Shown piece after piece: positions 47,749 through 56,954 of a DNA stretch of 64,000 bases. The stretch covers positions 1,488,001 through 1,552,000 of the forward strand of contig NZ_CP047358.1 in the NCBI RefSeq assembly GCF_030408855.1. Direction: 5' to 3'. This DNA comes from Corynebacterium glaucum (lineage in GTDB: Bacteria; Actinomycetota; Actinomycetes; Mycobacteriales; Mycobacteriaceae). Every line of letters begins with the position of its first letter. Position 1 is the stretch's first letter. The notes beneath the pieces are model-generated. The model was not told the DNA's origin, did not search any database, and saw nothing but the letters and a program-made list of their open reading frames with translations. Position numbers and translations under genes: made by a program.

Positions 47749-48498
47749 AAAGAATTGTACGATAAAAACCGTGAAAAATAGTGTGGCCGCGCACATTGCG
47801 TGGCAGACGGCCCTCGCAGTCTTGATTGGTGCGTGGATACTCATTTCAGCGCTCCTGTGTATGGGGGCACTGAAAGGTGCGTCGATTTCTTGGTGGGCAT
47901 GCATCCACGCATTCACTCTTGGCGCGCTGACCACTGCTGTCATCGGGTACTCTACCCACTTCACAGCAGCGCTCACTCGCGGGCCACTGCAAGCCTTGTG
48001 GCCGCTGGCAGTCAAAATCGCGCTACTACAGGGTGCTCTGATAGTGATGCTCCTGCGCCCCGCTTGGACAACGGTGCACACGATGGCGGCGTGCCTCATC
48101 GCTGCGGTAATGCTCTGGCATGCAACAACGCTCGCGCGAATGCACCGGAAAGCCTTCGCCAACCACCTTGCAACCACCTCGTGGTCCTACGTCATCGCCG
48201 CCTTACTGCTCGCACTTGCGATCGGGTTTGCCATCGCGGCGCAGTTCGTCGATAGGCATGACCCGTTGATCGCTGCACATGCGCGCTCCGCAGTGTGGGG
48301 TTTTGGATGGATCACTCTCGTGGGAACGGTGATCACGTTTCTACCGACTGTCGCGGGAGTACCCATGGTCTCTCGATTTCAACACGCGCGAATCTTCGCT
48401 GCTTATGGCGTTCTGGTGGTGGGGGCTTCAGCTTGCATTGCGGCTGGCTGGTCACGCACAGGGGGCGTATTCCTGGCGGGTGCCGCGGTGGTGTCGGC

Positions 48499-48506
48499 GT
48501 GGGTTC
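48499..48506 (+). repeat. Left 8-bp target-site duplication GTGGGTTC
   Basis: GTGGGTTC directly precedes the left inverted repeat of the IS and is identical to 49947-49954 after the right end. This is a standard length for IS256-family insertions. Confidence 0.93.
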
Positions 48507-49946
48507 GAGGGTGTCCGATTCTTTGTGTGCGGGGGCTTGGTTTACAAGTAGTCCGCGAATCGGTCGGGGTAAGCCACGGCTAGTTGGTTGATGGCTTGTT
48601 TCCACCCGGTGGCTTTCGCTCCTTCAATATAGCCGTTGCACTCAACGTCGCGCTTGGCTTTCTTCGCCCGCTGCGCAGCGCGCTTGTCCTCGATGTTGCA
48701 GATCATCAACCACAGCGTCTTCAACGCCGCGGTATCGTTCGGGAACTGGCCCCTGTTACGGGTAGCTTTACGCAGTTCAGCATTCAGCGACTCGATCGAA
48801 TTGGTGGTGTAGAGCACCCGCCTGGCCGCAGGCGGGAACTGCAGAAACGGCACGAACCGCTCCCAAGCGTCGCGCCAGACTTTGACCGACTGGGGGTATT
48901 TTAGGCCCAGCTCACTGGCCTCGAAAGCATCCAGGCTGGCGCGTGCCGTCTCCTCATTGGGAGCGGTGTAGACCTCACGCAGCGCGCGAGAGACGCCTTT
49001 GCGGTCCTGATACGACACCCACCGGTTCGCCGCCCGAATCAGGTGCACGATGCAGGTCTGCACCATGGAATTCGGCCAGGTTGCCTCCACGGCTTCTGGC
49101 AGGCCTTGGAGCCCGTCGCAGCAGACAATGAACACGTCCTGGACCCCGCGGTTGGCCAGATCTGCGCACACCGATGCCCAAAATGCGGCGCCTTCATTGT
49201 CAGCGATCCACAATCCCAGGATGTGCTTGATGCCGTCCATGTCGACACCAACCGCCATGTAGCAAGCCTTGTTGACCACGCGGTGGCCGTCACGGATCTT
49301 CACGCGTAGCGCGTCGAGGAAGATCACTGGGTAAAACTCGTCGAGCTGGCGGTTTTGCCAGATCATGACCTCTTCTAAGACCGCATCGGTAATGGTGCTG
49401 ATCGTATCCGGGCTCATATCCACCCCCAGGGTGGTGGCGAGATGGTGCTGGATATCTCGCACGGTCATCCCGCCGGCGTACAGCGAGATAATCATGTCGT
49501 CGAGCTCTGTGAGCCGACGGGAGCCTTTGGGCACCATCTGCGGGGTGAACGTGCCCGCGCGATCCCGTGGCATCGTGACCTCAACAGGGCCGTAGCCGGA
49601 ATCGACGGTCTTGGTGTACGACCCGTTTCGGTGGTTGCCACCACCAGCATCTGTTACCTGGGCTTTCGCTTTGCGGTCGGAGTGTTCGTAGCCCAAATGG
49701 GCATCCATCTCCGCCTGCAGGCCGGCGTTGATCGACGCCTGCAAAAGCCCCTTGACCAGCTCGCTGGCGTCGTCGGTGGAGGTGGACAGCTCCCCGATGA
49801 GCTTTGCGAGCTCGGGGTTATCCATCAGCTTCTCGCTGATCTCGTTGACCCTGGACGGGTCGTGGCTTTTCTTCGGTGACACAGTAGTCATTATCGGTGA
49901 AACTCCTTCAGATCAGAGCCTCACACACAAACTTCCTGGCACCCTC
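48507..49946 (-). mobile_element. IS256-family insertion sequence, 1440 bp
   Basis: The boundaries are set by a perfect 8-bp direct duplication (GTGGGTTC) on both sides. The terminal inverted repeats start GAGGGTGTCCG on the left and GAGGGTGCCAG on the right (as reverse complement), and match at 18 of 25 positions, including the inner TTTGTGTG. It contains one transposase gene on the minus strand, filling almost the whole element, and splits the membrane gene at 47771-50373. The perfect duplication suggests a recent event. Confidence 0.93.
48542..49891 (-). CDS. IS256-family transposase
   Basis: 449-aa mutator-type DDE transposase with all catalytic acids visible: VIFLDALRVKIRDG (first Asp, about 195), VCCDGLQGLPEAVEATWP (second Asp, about 260) and TTNSIESLNAELRK (Glu, about 366). 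The signature C-H-like segment QTCIVHLIRAANRWVSY is typical. It is complete with no frameshift, so the element may still be active. ATG at 49891 has a GGAG ribosome binding site 11 nt upstream. Confidence 0.95.
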   Translation of the reverse strand: MTTVSPKKSHDPSRVNEISEKLMDNPELAKLIGELSTSTDDASELVKGLLQASINAGLQAEMDAHLGYEHSDRKAKAQVTDAGGGNHRNGSYTKTVDSGYGPVEVTMPRDRAGTFTPQMVPKGSRRLTELDDMIISLYAGGMTVRDIQHHLATTLGVDMSPDTISTITDAVLEEVMIWQNRQLDEFYPVIFLDALRVKIRDGHRVVNKACYMAVGVDMDGIKHILGLWIADNEGAAFWASVCADLANRGVQDVFIVCCDGLQGLPEAVEATWPNSMVQTCIVHLIRAANRWVSYQDRKGVSRALREVYTAPNEETARASLDAFEASELGLKYPQSVKVWRDAWERFVPFLQFPPAARRVLYTTNSIESLNAELRKATRNRGQFPNDTAALKTLWLMICNIEDKRAAQRAKKAKRDVECNGYIEGAKATGWKQAINQLAVAYPDRFADYL

Positions 49947-49954
49947 GTGGGTTC
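49947..49954 (+). repeat. Right 8-bp target-site duplication GTGGGTTC
   Basis: Identical to 48499-48506; begins right after the right inverted repeat CACCCTC. See the left copy. Confidence 0.93.
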
Positions 49955-50369
49955 TGTTTCCGACAATCACGCAGGTCATCCGTGCCGACGCATCCCTCAA
50001 TGCCGCCTCCCTCCACATCACTTGTGGCATCTTGTGGGTTCTTGCCTGCATGATCGGGGACGCGGTCGCACTCATTGCCGGCTCTACTGCGCGCCTCGGC
50101 ACGGCAGGAGCGCTACTTGCTCTTCTTGGCGCTGGTTTTGCACAGTCCGTATTGGGGGCGACATCGCAGCTTGTGCCTGTGCTCACTGGTTCTGCAGCGG
50201 CCCGCGATCGTCTCGCGGCGGGTCTTTGCTTTCGCGCAGCGATGCTCAACTTCGGCGGGCTGATCGCCATCGCAGTCTCTCCGGCCGCCGGCGCGGCTTT
50301 CATGGCCGCAGCGATTATTTGGCATGTCATAGCCTTGTCGACCTCGATAGTGAAAGTGAAGCGCAACGT

Positions 50370-50786
50370 ATGAACAATCCCAACATGACTACCCGCGCAG
50401 CCCAAGTTGTTTCACGACGCGCTGATGTACTCGCATGGTTAATTGTCGCCGCATTAATCACGACAGCTACGATCTGCGCACTTGTGCGCGGCGAATCGTC
50501 TCAGTCCCCGGATGGTCCAGCGCTGCAAGATATCCGCATCACCGGTATGGAATTCACCCCGTCTAGTATCGAAGTCGATTCGTCGACTCATGTGGTGCTG
50601 CGAATCACTAACGACGACTCGCGTGAACATAACCTGAAGCTCGGCAGCGGCTTCACTGGCCCTATCTACCCAGGTGACTCTGTGGTTTATGATTTCGGCA
50701 CGTTCGAATCTGACACGCAAGGCTGGTGCACCAAGGCAGGCCATAAGGCGATGGGGATGGTCTACGACGTGACCGTCCGCGAATAA
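50370..50786 (+). CDS. Membrane-anchored type 1 cupredoxin
   Basis: 138-aa protein with one N-terminal helix (VLAWLIVAALITTATICALV) and a beta-sandwich cupredoxin domain from about residue 45. The ITGMEFTPSSIEVDS start is the plastocyanin-like entry. Candidate type 1 copper ligands are His in SREHNLKLG, then Cys in GWCTKAG, His in GHKAM, and Met in MGM near the C terminus. The domain therefore looks competent for electron transfer at the outer face of the membrane. ATG overlaps the stop of the disrupted membrane gene (ATGA), so expression of this gene may depend on read-through of the IS-disrupted transcript or on an IS-borne promoter. Confidence 0.83.
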   Translation: MNNPNMTTRAAQVVSRRADVLAWLIVAALITTATICALVRGESSQSPDGPALQDIRITGMEFTPSSIEVDSSTHVVLRITNDDSREHNLKLGSGFTGPIYPGDSVVYDFGTFESDTQGWCTKAGHKAMGMVYDVTVRE

Positions 50787-50787
50787 G

Positions 50788-52050
50788 CTATCTCGCAGCA
50801 ATCACAGCTCGTTGTGCACGAACTCCGCGTCCTATCAGCGGCAAAAACGCGGTAAGGCAGCCGAACACCACCACACTGAACGCGATTTTCGCGATCGAAC
50901 TCGGCACAACGAGCCAACAGCTCAGCGCAACGTTGAACAACACGACGCGGAGTATCCCGCCACGATTCAGCTCAGAGAGACCCGCCCGCGTAGCCGCTGG
51001 CCCTCCACCCATCGTCGTGGGAAGCAGGTAGCTCATGGTCCCAAAAAGCAGTTGCGCCGCGAACCCGACGAGAAGCGGAAGCACCGGTGCGCTGCCGGGG
51101 AACCCAAACTCGTCAGCAGAAAGAATTCGAACGCCCAACCAAACCGCTGCGGCAACCAGCCAGACAACCGCGGCGAGTGCAGAGAGACTCCAGTAAGTAG
51201 CCCGTTGTTTACGCTCCCCCACAGTCCCCAACACAGCAGCCACCCATGTCTGCAGCGCAAACGCCCATGCCCCCGCATAACACAGCACGCCCGCCCCTAC
51301 GGCGATCTTGTTCCCTGCCAGTGCTCCAGCAACTCCAATAACAATGCCCAGGCATGCGGCACCAAGCATGGTGCCTGGCCTGTCCAATGTGCGGTTAACA
51401 CGCCACATGGCAGAGAAGAGCACCGTCAGCGACGACGCAGCAGCCAACCCCACGAACCCACCAAGGTTGCACAGTAGATGCGCCACCAAGATCCGGTTTT
51501 GCCATTGGCCCGGCAAATCGATCGCCAGGGCGATGCCGAATATCGCGCCGATAACGAGGAAGACAGCAGAGGCCACGTATCCGCCAACCACGGGGCGAAA
51601 TCGTTGTGCCTTGCCAGCAGCCTGGAGCTGGCGAAAGATTACCAAACCATGCCATGCAACAGCCGCACACACGACGACCGCACCGCACGCCGTGATTTGC
51701 CAGTGCCGTTCAAAAACCGGCCGAATGATCTGGCCCGCTAACACCACCAGAATGCCAAGGTTCAATAGCCGCGACCGCAACAGCTGCGCAGGGCGAGCGT
51801 CGTCATCGAGCCGACGGTGTAGAAAGCGCTCGGTGAGGTTCTGGGACCAGACCGTGATCGAGTTCGTCAGAATGCCCAGTGTGAAAATGTGGACGAGCAA
51901 CCACCGTGATTCCGGTATCAATGGATGCGCTAGTCCTACGGCAAGAAACACCCCGATCCACACTGTGACGGGGCGCGACACCTTACGGTGCCAGACCCGG
52001 GGATTCCAGCGTTGGGCTTCCCGCCCCGAAGCAGCGGCTCTCTCCGGCAT
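50788..52050 (-). CDS. Polytopic membrane protein, copper-oxidase-associated type
   Basis: 420-aa protein with about ten to twelve hydrophobic helices. The N-terminal 'WIGVFLAVGLAHPLIPES' is followed by LLVHIFTLGILTNSITVWSQ and NLTERFLHRR, a His-containing motif typical of the membrane part fused to or next to actinobacterial copper oxidases and nitrite reductases; LLPTTMGGGPAATRAGLSEL lies near the C terminus. It is the intact counterpart of the IS-broken gene and faces the cupredoxin gene tail-to-tail with 1 bp between. A TAGGAT -10 ends 6 bp before the ATG, so a leaderless message is likely. Precise biochemical role unknown to me. Confidence 0.75.
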   Translation of the reverse strand: MPERAAASGREAQRWNPRVWHRKVSRPVTVWIGVFLAVGLAHPLIPESRWLLVHIFTLGILTNSITVWSQNLTERFLHRRLDDDARPAQLLRSRLLNLGILVVLAGQIIRPVFERHWQITACGAVVVCAAVAWHGLVIFRQLQAAGKAQRFRPVVGGYVASAVFLVIGAIFGIALAIDLPGQWQNRILVAHLLCNLGGFVGLAAASSLTVLFSAMWRVNRTLDRPGTMLGAACLGIVIGVAGALAGNKIAVGAGVLCYAGAWAFALQTWVAAVLGTVGERKQRATYWSLSALAAVVWLVAAAVWLGVRILSADEFGFPGSAPVLPLLVGFAAQLLFGTMSYLLPTTMGGGPAATRAGLSELNRGGILRVVLFNVALSCWLVVPSSIAKIAFSVVVFGCLTAFLPLIGRGVRAQRAVIAAR

Positions 52051-52103
52051 GCTGGAATCCTATCACGCAATTTCTACGGACGGATCCGGGTTAAATGATG
52101 CCT

Positions 52104-54392
52104 CTACGCCCCGTCCTCGACCGGGACGAGGGAGATCTTGCCGCGGTTATCGATGTCGCGGATCTCCACCTCAACTTTGTCACCCACGTTGATCACGTCT
52201 TCGACGTTCTCGATCCGGGTGTTGCCGCCCAGGTTGGAGATGTGGATCAGGCCGTCAGTGCCAGGCAGGATAGACACAAACGCGCCGAACGCCACGGTCT
52301 TGACTACGGTGCCCAGGTAGCGCTCCCCCACCTTCGGCATCTGCGGGTTCGCAATCGCGTTGATCTTCTCAATCGCAGCGTCGGCGGCAGAACCCTGGGT
52401 GGCTGAAACGTAGATCGTACCGTCGTCCTCAATGGTGACCTCGGCGCCGGTGTCCTCGGTGATCTGGTTGATGGTCTTGCCCTTCGGGCCGATCACCTCA
52501 CCGATCTTGGACACTGGCACGGTGACCGTAGTGATCTTCGGTGCCAGCGGGCTCATCTCGTCCGGGCCTTCGATGACCTCCGCCATCGTGTCCAGAATTG
52601 CTTCGCGGGCGTCACGCGCCTGCTCCAGCGCATTCGCCAGCACGTCGGACGGGATGCCGTCGAGCTTGGTGTCCAGCTGCAGTGCGGTGATGAACTCACG
52701 GGTGCCGGCAACCTTGAAGTCCATGTCGCCGAACGCGTCCTCGGCACCAAGGATGTCCGTCAGTGCGACGTACTCGGTTTCACCGTTGACCTCGCCGGAG
52801 ACGAGGCCCATCGCGATACCCGCGACCGGGGCTGCCAGCGGCACGCCCGCGTTGTACAGCGACAGGGTCGAGGCGCACACCGAACCCATGGAAGTGGAGC
52901 CGTTGGAACCCAGCGCCTCTGACACCTGGCGGATGGTGTACGGGAACTCCTCGCGCGATGGAATCACCGGGGTCAGCGCACGCTCCGCCAGCGCACCGTG
53001 GCCGATCTCGCGGCGCTTCGGCGAGCCCACACGGCCCGTCTCACCGGTGGAGTACGGCGGGAAGTTGTAGTGGTGGATGTAGCGCTTCGACGTCTCCGGG
53101 GTGAGCGAATCGATCTGCTGCTCCATTTTCAGCATGTCAAGCGTGGTGACACCGAGAATCTGGGTCTCGCCGCGCTCGAACAGCGCCGAGCCGTGGGCGC
53201 GAGGGATGAGCTCGACTTCCACCTCGAGATCGCGGATGTCGGTGATTCCGCGGCCGTCGATACGAAAGCCCTCGGTGAGAATCTTTTCGCGCACGATGTT
53301 CTTCATCACGGCGTTGTAGGCGGCGCGGATCTCCTTCGACGCGGCGGAGCGCTCGTCAGCCTCATCGTCGTCAATGTCGAACTTGTCCATGAGATCGTCC
53401 TCGATCTCCTCCATGTATGCGTTCGATGCGTCTTCACGCTCGGCCTTGCCCGCGATGGTCATGATCTTGGCCAGCTTCTTCGCGGCCTTTTTCTCTACTT
53501 CGGAGTACACCTTGTCGGAGTAGGCCGGGAAGAGCGGGAACTCCTTCTCACCAGCTGCGCACTGATCTGCCAGCGCATGCTGCGCCTCGCAGAGTGTTTT
53601 GATGTACGGCTTCGCAGCCTCGAGGCCTTCAGCGACGGTCGCCTCAGTGGGAGCCGGTGCTCCGTCTGCCACCAGCTGGACCACGTTGGCACCTGCGCCA
53701 GCCTCAACCATCATGATGGCCACGTCCTGCTCGGTCTTGCGGCCGCGCTTGCGCTCCACAATGCGACCGGCAACGACCATCTCGAACAACGCGCGCTCGT
53801 GCTGAGCGTGGTTCGGGAAAGCCACCCACTGTCCCTCAGGATGCTTGTCGTCTGCAATCAGCGCCATGCGCACGCCACCGACTGGGCCGGACACCGGCAG
53901 ACCGGACAGCTGAGTCGCTGCGGAAGCGCCGTTGATTGCTACGACATCGTAGTACTCCTCCGGGTTCATGCTCATGACGGTGACCACGACCTGCACCTCG
54001 TTGCGCAAACCCTTGACAAAGGTTGGGCGAAGCGGACGGTCGATCAGACGGCACGCCAGGATCGCCTCGGTGGACGGGCGACCTTCGCGGCGGAAGAACG
54101 AGCCCGGGATCTTGCCGGCTGCATACATGCGCTCTTCCACATCAACGGTCAGCGGGAAGAAGTCAAAGCCCTCGCGCGGCTGGTTCGAGGCAGTCACGGT
54201 AGACAGCATCATCGTGTCGTCGTCCAGGTAGGTCGTCACCGACCCGTCTGCCTGGCGCGCGAGCTGGCCGGTTTCAAAACGGATTGTGCGCGAGCCGAAA
54301 TCGCCGTTATCGATCTGGACCTCGGCTTCGGTGATACCGAACTCCTCATCAACAACGACTTCGTACGAGTTCTTCGGGGTGAAGTTACGCAA
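52104..54392 (-). CDS. pnp: Polynucleotide phosphorylase (GpsI/PNPase)
   Basis: About 762-aa phosphorolytic 3'-5' exoribonuclease. Two RNase PH domains: the first runs from [20 protein letters not shown], with [20 protein letters not shown]; the second has [34 protein letters not shown] and [23 protein letters not shown] domain ([20 protein letters not shown]) and an S1 domain ([20 protein letters not shown]) form the C terminus. I take TTG at 54392 as start because GAGGAGAGG stands just upstream; an ATG 17 codons earlier has none. Downstream of rpsO and its terminator on the minus strand. Confidence 0.95.
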   Translation of the reverse strand: MRNFTPKNSYEVVVDEEFGITEAEVQIDNGDFGSRTIRFETGQLARQADGSVTTYLDDDTMMLSTVTASNQPREGFDFFPLTVDVEERMYAAGKIPGSFFRREGRPSTEAILACRLIDRPLRPTFVKGLRNEVQVVVTVMSMNPEEYYDVVAINGASAATQLSGLPVSGPVGGVRMALIADDKHPEGQWVAFPNHAQHERALFEMVVAGRIVERKRGRKTEQDVAIMMVEAGAGANVVQLVADGAPAPTEATVAEGLEAAKPYIKTLCEAQHALADQCAAGEKEFPLFPAYSDKVYSEVEKKAAKKLAKIMTIAGKAEREDASNAYMEEIEDDLMDKFDIDDDEADERSAASKEIRAAYNAVMKNIVREKILTEGFRIDGRGITDIRDLEVEVELIPRAHGSALFERGETQILGVTTLDMLKMEQQIDSLTPETSKRYIHHYNFPPYSTGETGRVGSPKRREIGHGALAERALTPVIPSREEFPYTIRQVSEALGSNGSTSMGSVCASTLSLYNAGVPLAAPVAGIAMGLVSGEVNGETEYVALTDILGAEDAFGDMDFKVAGTREFITALQLDTKLDGIPSDVLANALEQARDAREAILDTMAEVIEGPDEMSPLAPKITTVTVPVSKIGEVIGPKGKTINQITEDTGAEVTIEDDGTIYVSATQGSAADAAIEKINAIANPQMPKVGERYLGTVVKTVAFGAFVSILPGTDGLIHISNLGGNTRIENVEDVINVGDKVEVEIRDIDNRGKISLVPVEDGA

Positions 54393-54511
54393 AAAGATCC
54401 CTCTCCTCGGGTGCAAATCGTGGCGATCCTCGGTGCCGCCCATGTGTGCTTCTTTGTCTTTACATGCAACGTTTTGACATACTACCAGCTCGCACAGCTT
54501 TACCCCAGCAA

Positions 54512-54540
54512 CAAAAAAGCCCGCCTTCAAGCAGGCGGGC
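54512..54540 (-). terminator. Intrinsic terminator after rpsO
   Basis: On the minus strand, GCCCGCC-TGCTTGAA-GGCGGGC is followed by TTTTTTG. It is a 7-bp GC stem with a good T-run, located between rpsO and pnp, so pnp needs its own promoter or read-through. Confidence 0.88.
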
Positions 54541-54551
54541 AAAAGCTTTTC

Positions 54552-54563
54552 GCTTATCGACGT
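54552..54563 (-). repeat. Dispersed 12-mer, copy 7 (one mismatch)
   Basis: Minus-strand ACGTCGATAAGC, one mismatch from the 12-mer, in the rpsO/terminator gap. It is followed by GAAAAGCTTTT on its own strand, the same flank as copies 4 and 5. Confidence 0.65.
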
Positions 54564-54568
54564 TGCGC

Positions 54569-54838
<270 letters not shown>

Positions 54839-54920
54839 GAGGAATTCTCCTTAGTTATTTCAGTCCGCATCTTCTGCTGCCTGAACTGCCGCGGACCGCA
54901 GTACAAGCCGGGTGAAGAGT

Positions 54921-55883
54921 TTACCTGGATGGCGTGGCAGCGGCCAAATCGGTGAGTCGGCGCATAAACTCGCCCAAGAAGCGCTGAACGTCAACCGCGA
55001 CCGCCACATGCGCGGTTTTCTCCGCGTCGTTCAGCCTGGTTTCGTCGCCAATCGTGCGGCCGCGGGTCTCGCCCTCGGTGTCCGTTTTCATGTTGATGTC
55101 GATGGTGGTCACCAACGTTGGGTCCACCGCTACACCGACGGCCAGCGGGTCGTGCAAGCCACAGCCGCCGAGGTAGGGCGCGGTGGTCTCGTACGCCTTG
55201 ATGTAGTAGTTCGTTGCCGCGGCCAGGAAGTCACCACCGGTGGTCCCAAGCGCCTCCCACTTCGCAGTCTCCTCTGTGGTGAGCAGCGTCTGCAGGGTGA
55301 CATCAAGGCCGATCATGGTGATATCGCCGACACCGCGGAAGACCATGTCGGCAGCCTCGGGGTCTTGGTTGATGTTCGCCTCAGCCCAAGCCGAGACATT
55401 GCCCGGCACGGTGAGCGCGCCGCCCATGTTCACAATGTGGGCGTTGGCAGCGAACTCCGGGTTCGCTTCCATCGCAGCAGCCACCGTCGTCAAAGGCCCC
55501 ACCGGCACAATCACCAGCTCGTCCCCGTACTCGCGCACGGACTCAACCATGAAGTCCACGGCGGACTTCGCCTCCACCTCACGCTTCGCGTCCGGAATCT
55601 GGGCTTCACCGATGCCGTTCTTCCCGTGGATGAACTCGGAGATCTCGAGCACCTCGAAAGAGTCCTTGGCGCGTGCATGGCCCGGACCCGCGTACACGGG
55701 AACATCCTCGCGGCCGAACAGCTCCAAGATCGCGAGCGCATTGCGGGTACCGGTGGGCACCAGCACATTGCCGTAGGTGCCAGTGACACCGATCAGTTCA
55801 AGCTCCTCCGAACCGAGTGCATATGCGATGGCGAGTGCGTCGTCGATGCCGGTATCTACGTCGAGGATGATTTTTCGTGCCAC
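54921..55883 (-). CDS. iunH: Inosine-uridine nucleoside N-ribohydrolase
   Basis: 320-aa nucleoside hydrolase (IUNH family) that cleaves the N-glycosidic bond of ribonucleosides. The calcium-binding signature IILDVDTGIDDALAIAYALG is at the N terminus; GVTGTYGNVLVPTGTRNAL follows, and near the C terminus the conserved CGLHDPLAVGVAVDPTLV gives the remaining Asp. Gene starts at GTG with GAAAGG upstream. It is in the iunH-ribF order known from C. glutamicum. Substrate range cannot be read from sequence. Confidence 0.92.
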   Translation of the reverse strand: MARKIILDVDTGIDDALAIAYALGSEELELIGVTGTYGNVLVPTGTRNALAILELFGREDVPVYAGPGHARAKDSFEVLEISEFIHGKNGIGEAQIPDAKREVEAKSAVDFMVESVREYGDELVIVPVGPLTTVAAAMEANPEFAANAHIVNMGGALTVPGNVSAWAEANINQDPEAADMVFRGVGDITMIGLDVTLQTLLTTEETAKWEALGTTGGDFLAAATNYYIKAYETTAPYLGGCGLHDPLAVGVAVDPTLVTTIDINMKTDTEGETRGRTIGDETRLNDAEKTAHVAVAVDVQRFLGEFMRRLTDLAAATPSR

Positions 55884-55925
55884 GGGAGAGCGCCTTTCGT
55901 CGTGAAGGGTGTTTCGGAGCCGGTG

Positions 55926-56924
55926 TTAAACGCCTAGGGTATCGCGAGTGCGCGCGACATCGCGGGCCATGTGCTCGAGCAGCTCATCGACGGTGTCGAA
56001 CTTGACCATATCTCGGACCTTTTCCACGAACTCAACCCGCGCCATCCTGTCGTATAGGTCGGCATCGCGGTCCAGGACGTAGGACTCCACGCTGCGCCGC
56101 TCGTCACCGAAGGTGGGGTTGGTGCCCACAGAGATCGCGGCCGGGTAGCGCACCCCGGGTTCCATGTCGCCGGCGATCGGGCCGTCGTCGATGATGGTCA
56201 GCCAGCCGGCGTAGACCCCGTCGCCGGGGAGTGCCGCAGATTCAGCTACATACTGGTTCGCCGTGGGATAGCCCAACTCGCGGCCCCCGCGGCCCGCACC
56301 ACGCTCAATCATCGCGATCACGGAGAACGGCCGGCCCATGTAATCGGTGGCCACATCCAAGTTTCCGCCCGCGAGCTCGTCGCGAATCGCGGTGGAACAG
56401 ATGCGCACGCCCCCGTCGGAAAGTAGGCGCACGATGGTCACATCCACCCCGTACTGTTCCCCGAGCTGGGCCATGGTCTGTGCGGTACCGGCGGCATCGC
56501 GCCCGAAGGTGAAGTTCTCCCCCACGATGATGTGGCGGGCACGCAGACGTTCAGCGAGCACGTCGCAGAAGTACTCCTCGGGGCTCATCCCGGCTAGCTC
56601 AACGCGGAAATCGATCACCAGCAGGTAGTCCACACCTAAATCAGCGATAATCCGGGCGCGCTCTTCCAGAGGAAGCAGGACGGACGGCGCCGAATCCGGG
56701 GCGAAGATCGTGCGCGGGTGGGGGTCGAAGGTCATCACCACGCTGGGCACGCCGAGCTCCCGCGCGGTCTGGACTGCCTGAGAGATCAACAACTGGTGCC
56801 CGCGGTGTACCCCGTCGAAGACTCCAATGGTGACGACGGTGCCGGTAGCGCCCCCTGCGCCCCCTTCGCCTTCGGGTTGACCGAAATCAGCAGGCGCCTC
56901 GTCGAGACCATGCAAAATCTTCAC
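55926..56924 (-). CDS. ribF: Bifunctional riboflavin kinase/FAD synthetase RibF
   Basis: 332-aa enzyme making FMN and FAD from riboflavin. N-terminal FAD synthetase: TIGVFDGVHRGHQLLISQAV (His motif), FDPHPRTIFAPDS and VGENFTFGRDAAGT. C-terminal riboflavin kinase: 'YMGRPFSVIAMIERGAGRGG', RELGYPTANQY and ISVGTNPTFGDERRSVESYV (Asn and Glu catalytic region). Start at GTG 56924, with TACTCT 7 bp before it; no Shine-Dalgarno, so probably leaderless. Divergent from truB with only 30 bp between the start codons. Confidence 0.95.
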   Translation of the reverse strand: MKILHGLDEAPADFGQPEGEGGAGGATGTVVTIGVFDGVHRGHQLLISQAVQTARELGVPSVVMTFDPHPRTIFAPDSAPSVLLPLEERARIIADLGVDYLLVIDFRVELAGMSPEEYFCDVLAERLRARHIIVGENFTFGRDAAGTAQTMAQLGEQYGVDVTIVRLLSDGGVRICSTAIRDELAGGNLDVATDYMGRPFSVIAMIERGAGRGGRELGYPTANQYVAESAALPGDGVYAGWLTIIDDGPIAGDMEPGVRYPAAISVGTNPTFGDERRSVESYVLDRDADLYDRMARVEFVEKVRDMVKFDTVDELLEHMARDVARTRDTLGV

Positions 56925-56931
56925 GCGACAT

Positions 56932-56946
56932 AGAGTACGGCATACT
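56932..56946. promoter_or_regulatory. Tightly packed divergent ribF/truB -10 elements
   Basis: On the minus strand TACTCT (56932-56937) is 7 bp before the ribF GTG; on the plus strand CATACT (56941-56946) is 8 bp before the truB ATG. Both mRNAs would be leaderless and their promoters overlap, so each transcription event would hinder the other. Confidence 0.5.
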
Positions 56947-56954
56947 GAAAAACC

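Larger units (their letters stand above)
47771..50373 (+). pseudogene. Polytopic membrane protein gene interrupted by an IS256-family element
   Basis: The left fragment (47771-48506) reads MKNSVAAHIAWQTALAVLIG and has several hydrophobic helices up to GVFLAGAAVVSAWV. The right fragment (49955-50373) continues LFPTITQVIRADASLN through ILWVLACMIGDAVALIAG to the stop at 50371-50373. Excising the IS (48507-49946) with one copy of the 8-bp duplication joins both parts in frame (AWV-LFPTIT) and gives a 384-aa protein. The protein resembles the one encoded at 50788-52050 in length and helix pattern, including similar 'GFAQSVLGATSQLVPVLTG' and 'GFAAQLLFGTMSYLLPTTMG' blocks. I take both as relatives of the membrane domain seen in actinobacterial copper oxidases/NnrS-like proteins (less certain). 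As it stands the gene cannot make a full protein. Confidence 0.85.
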
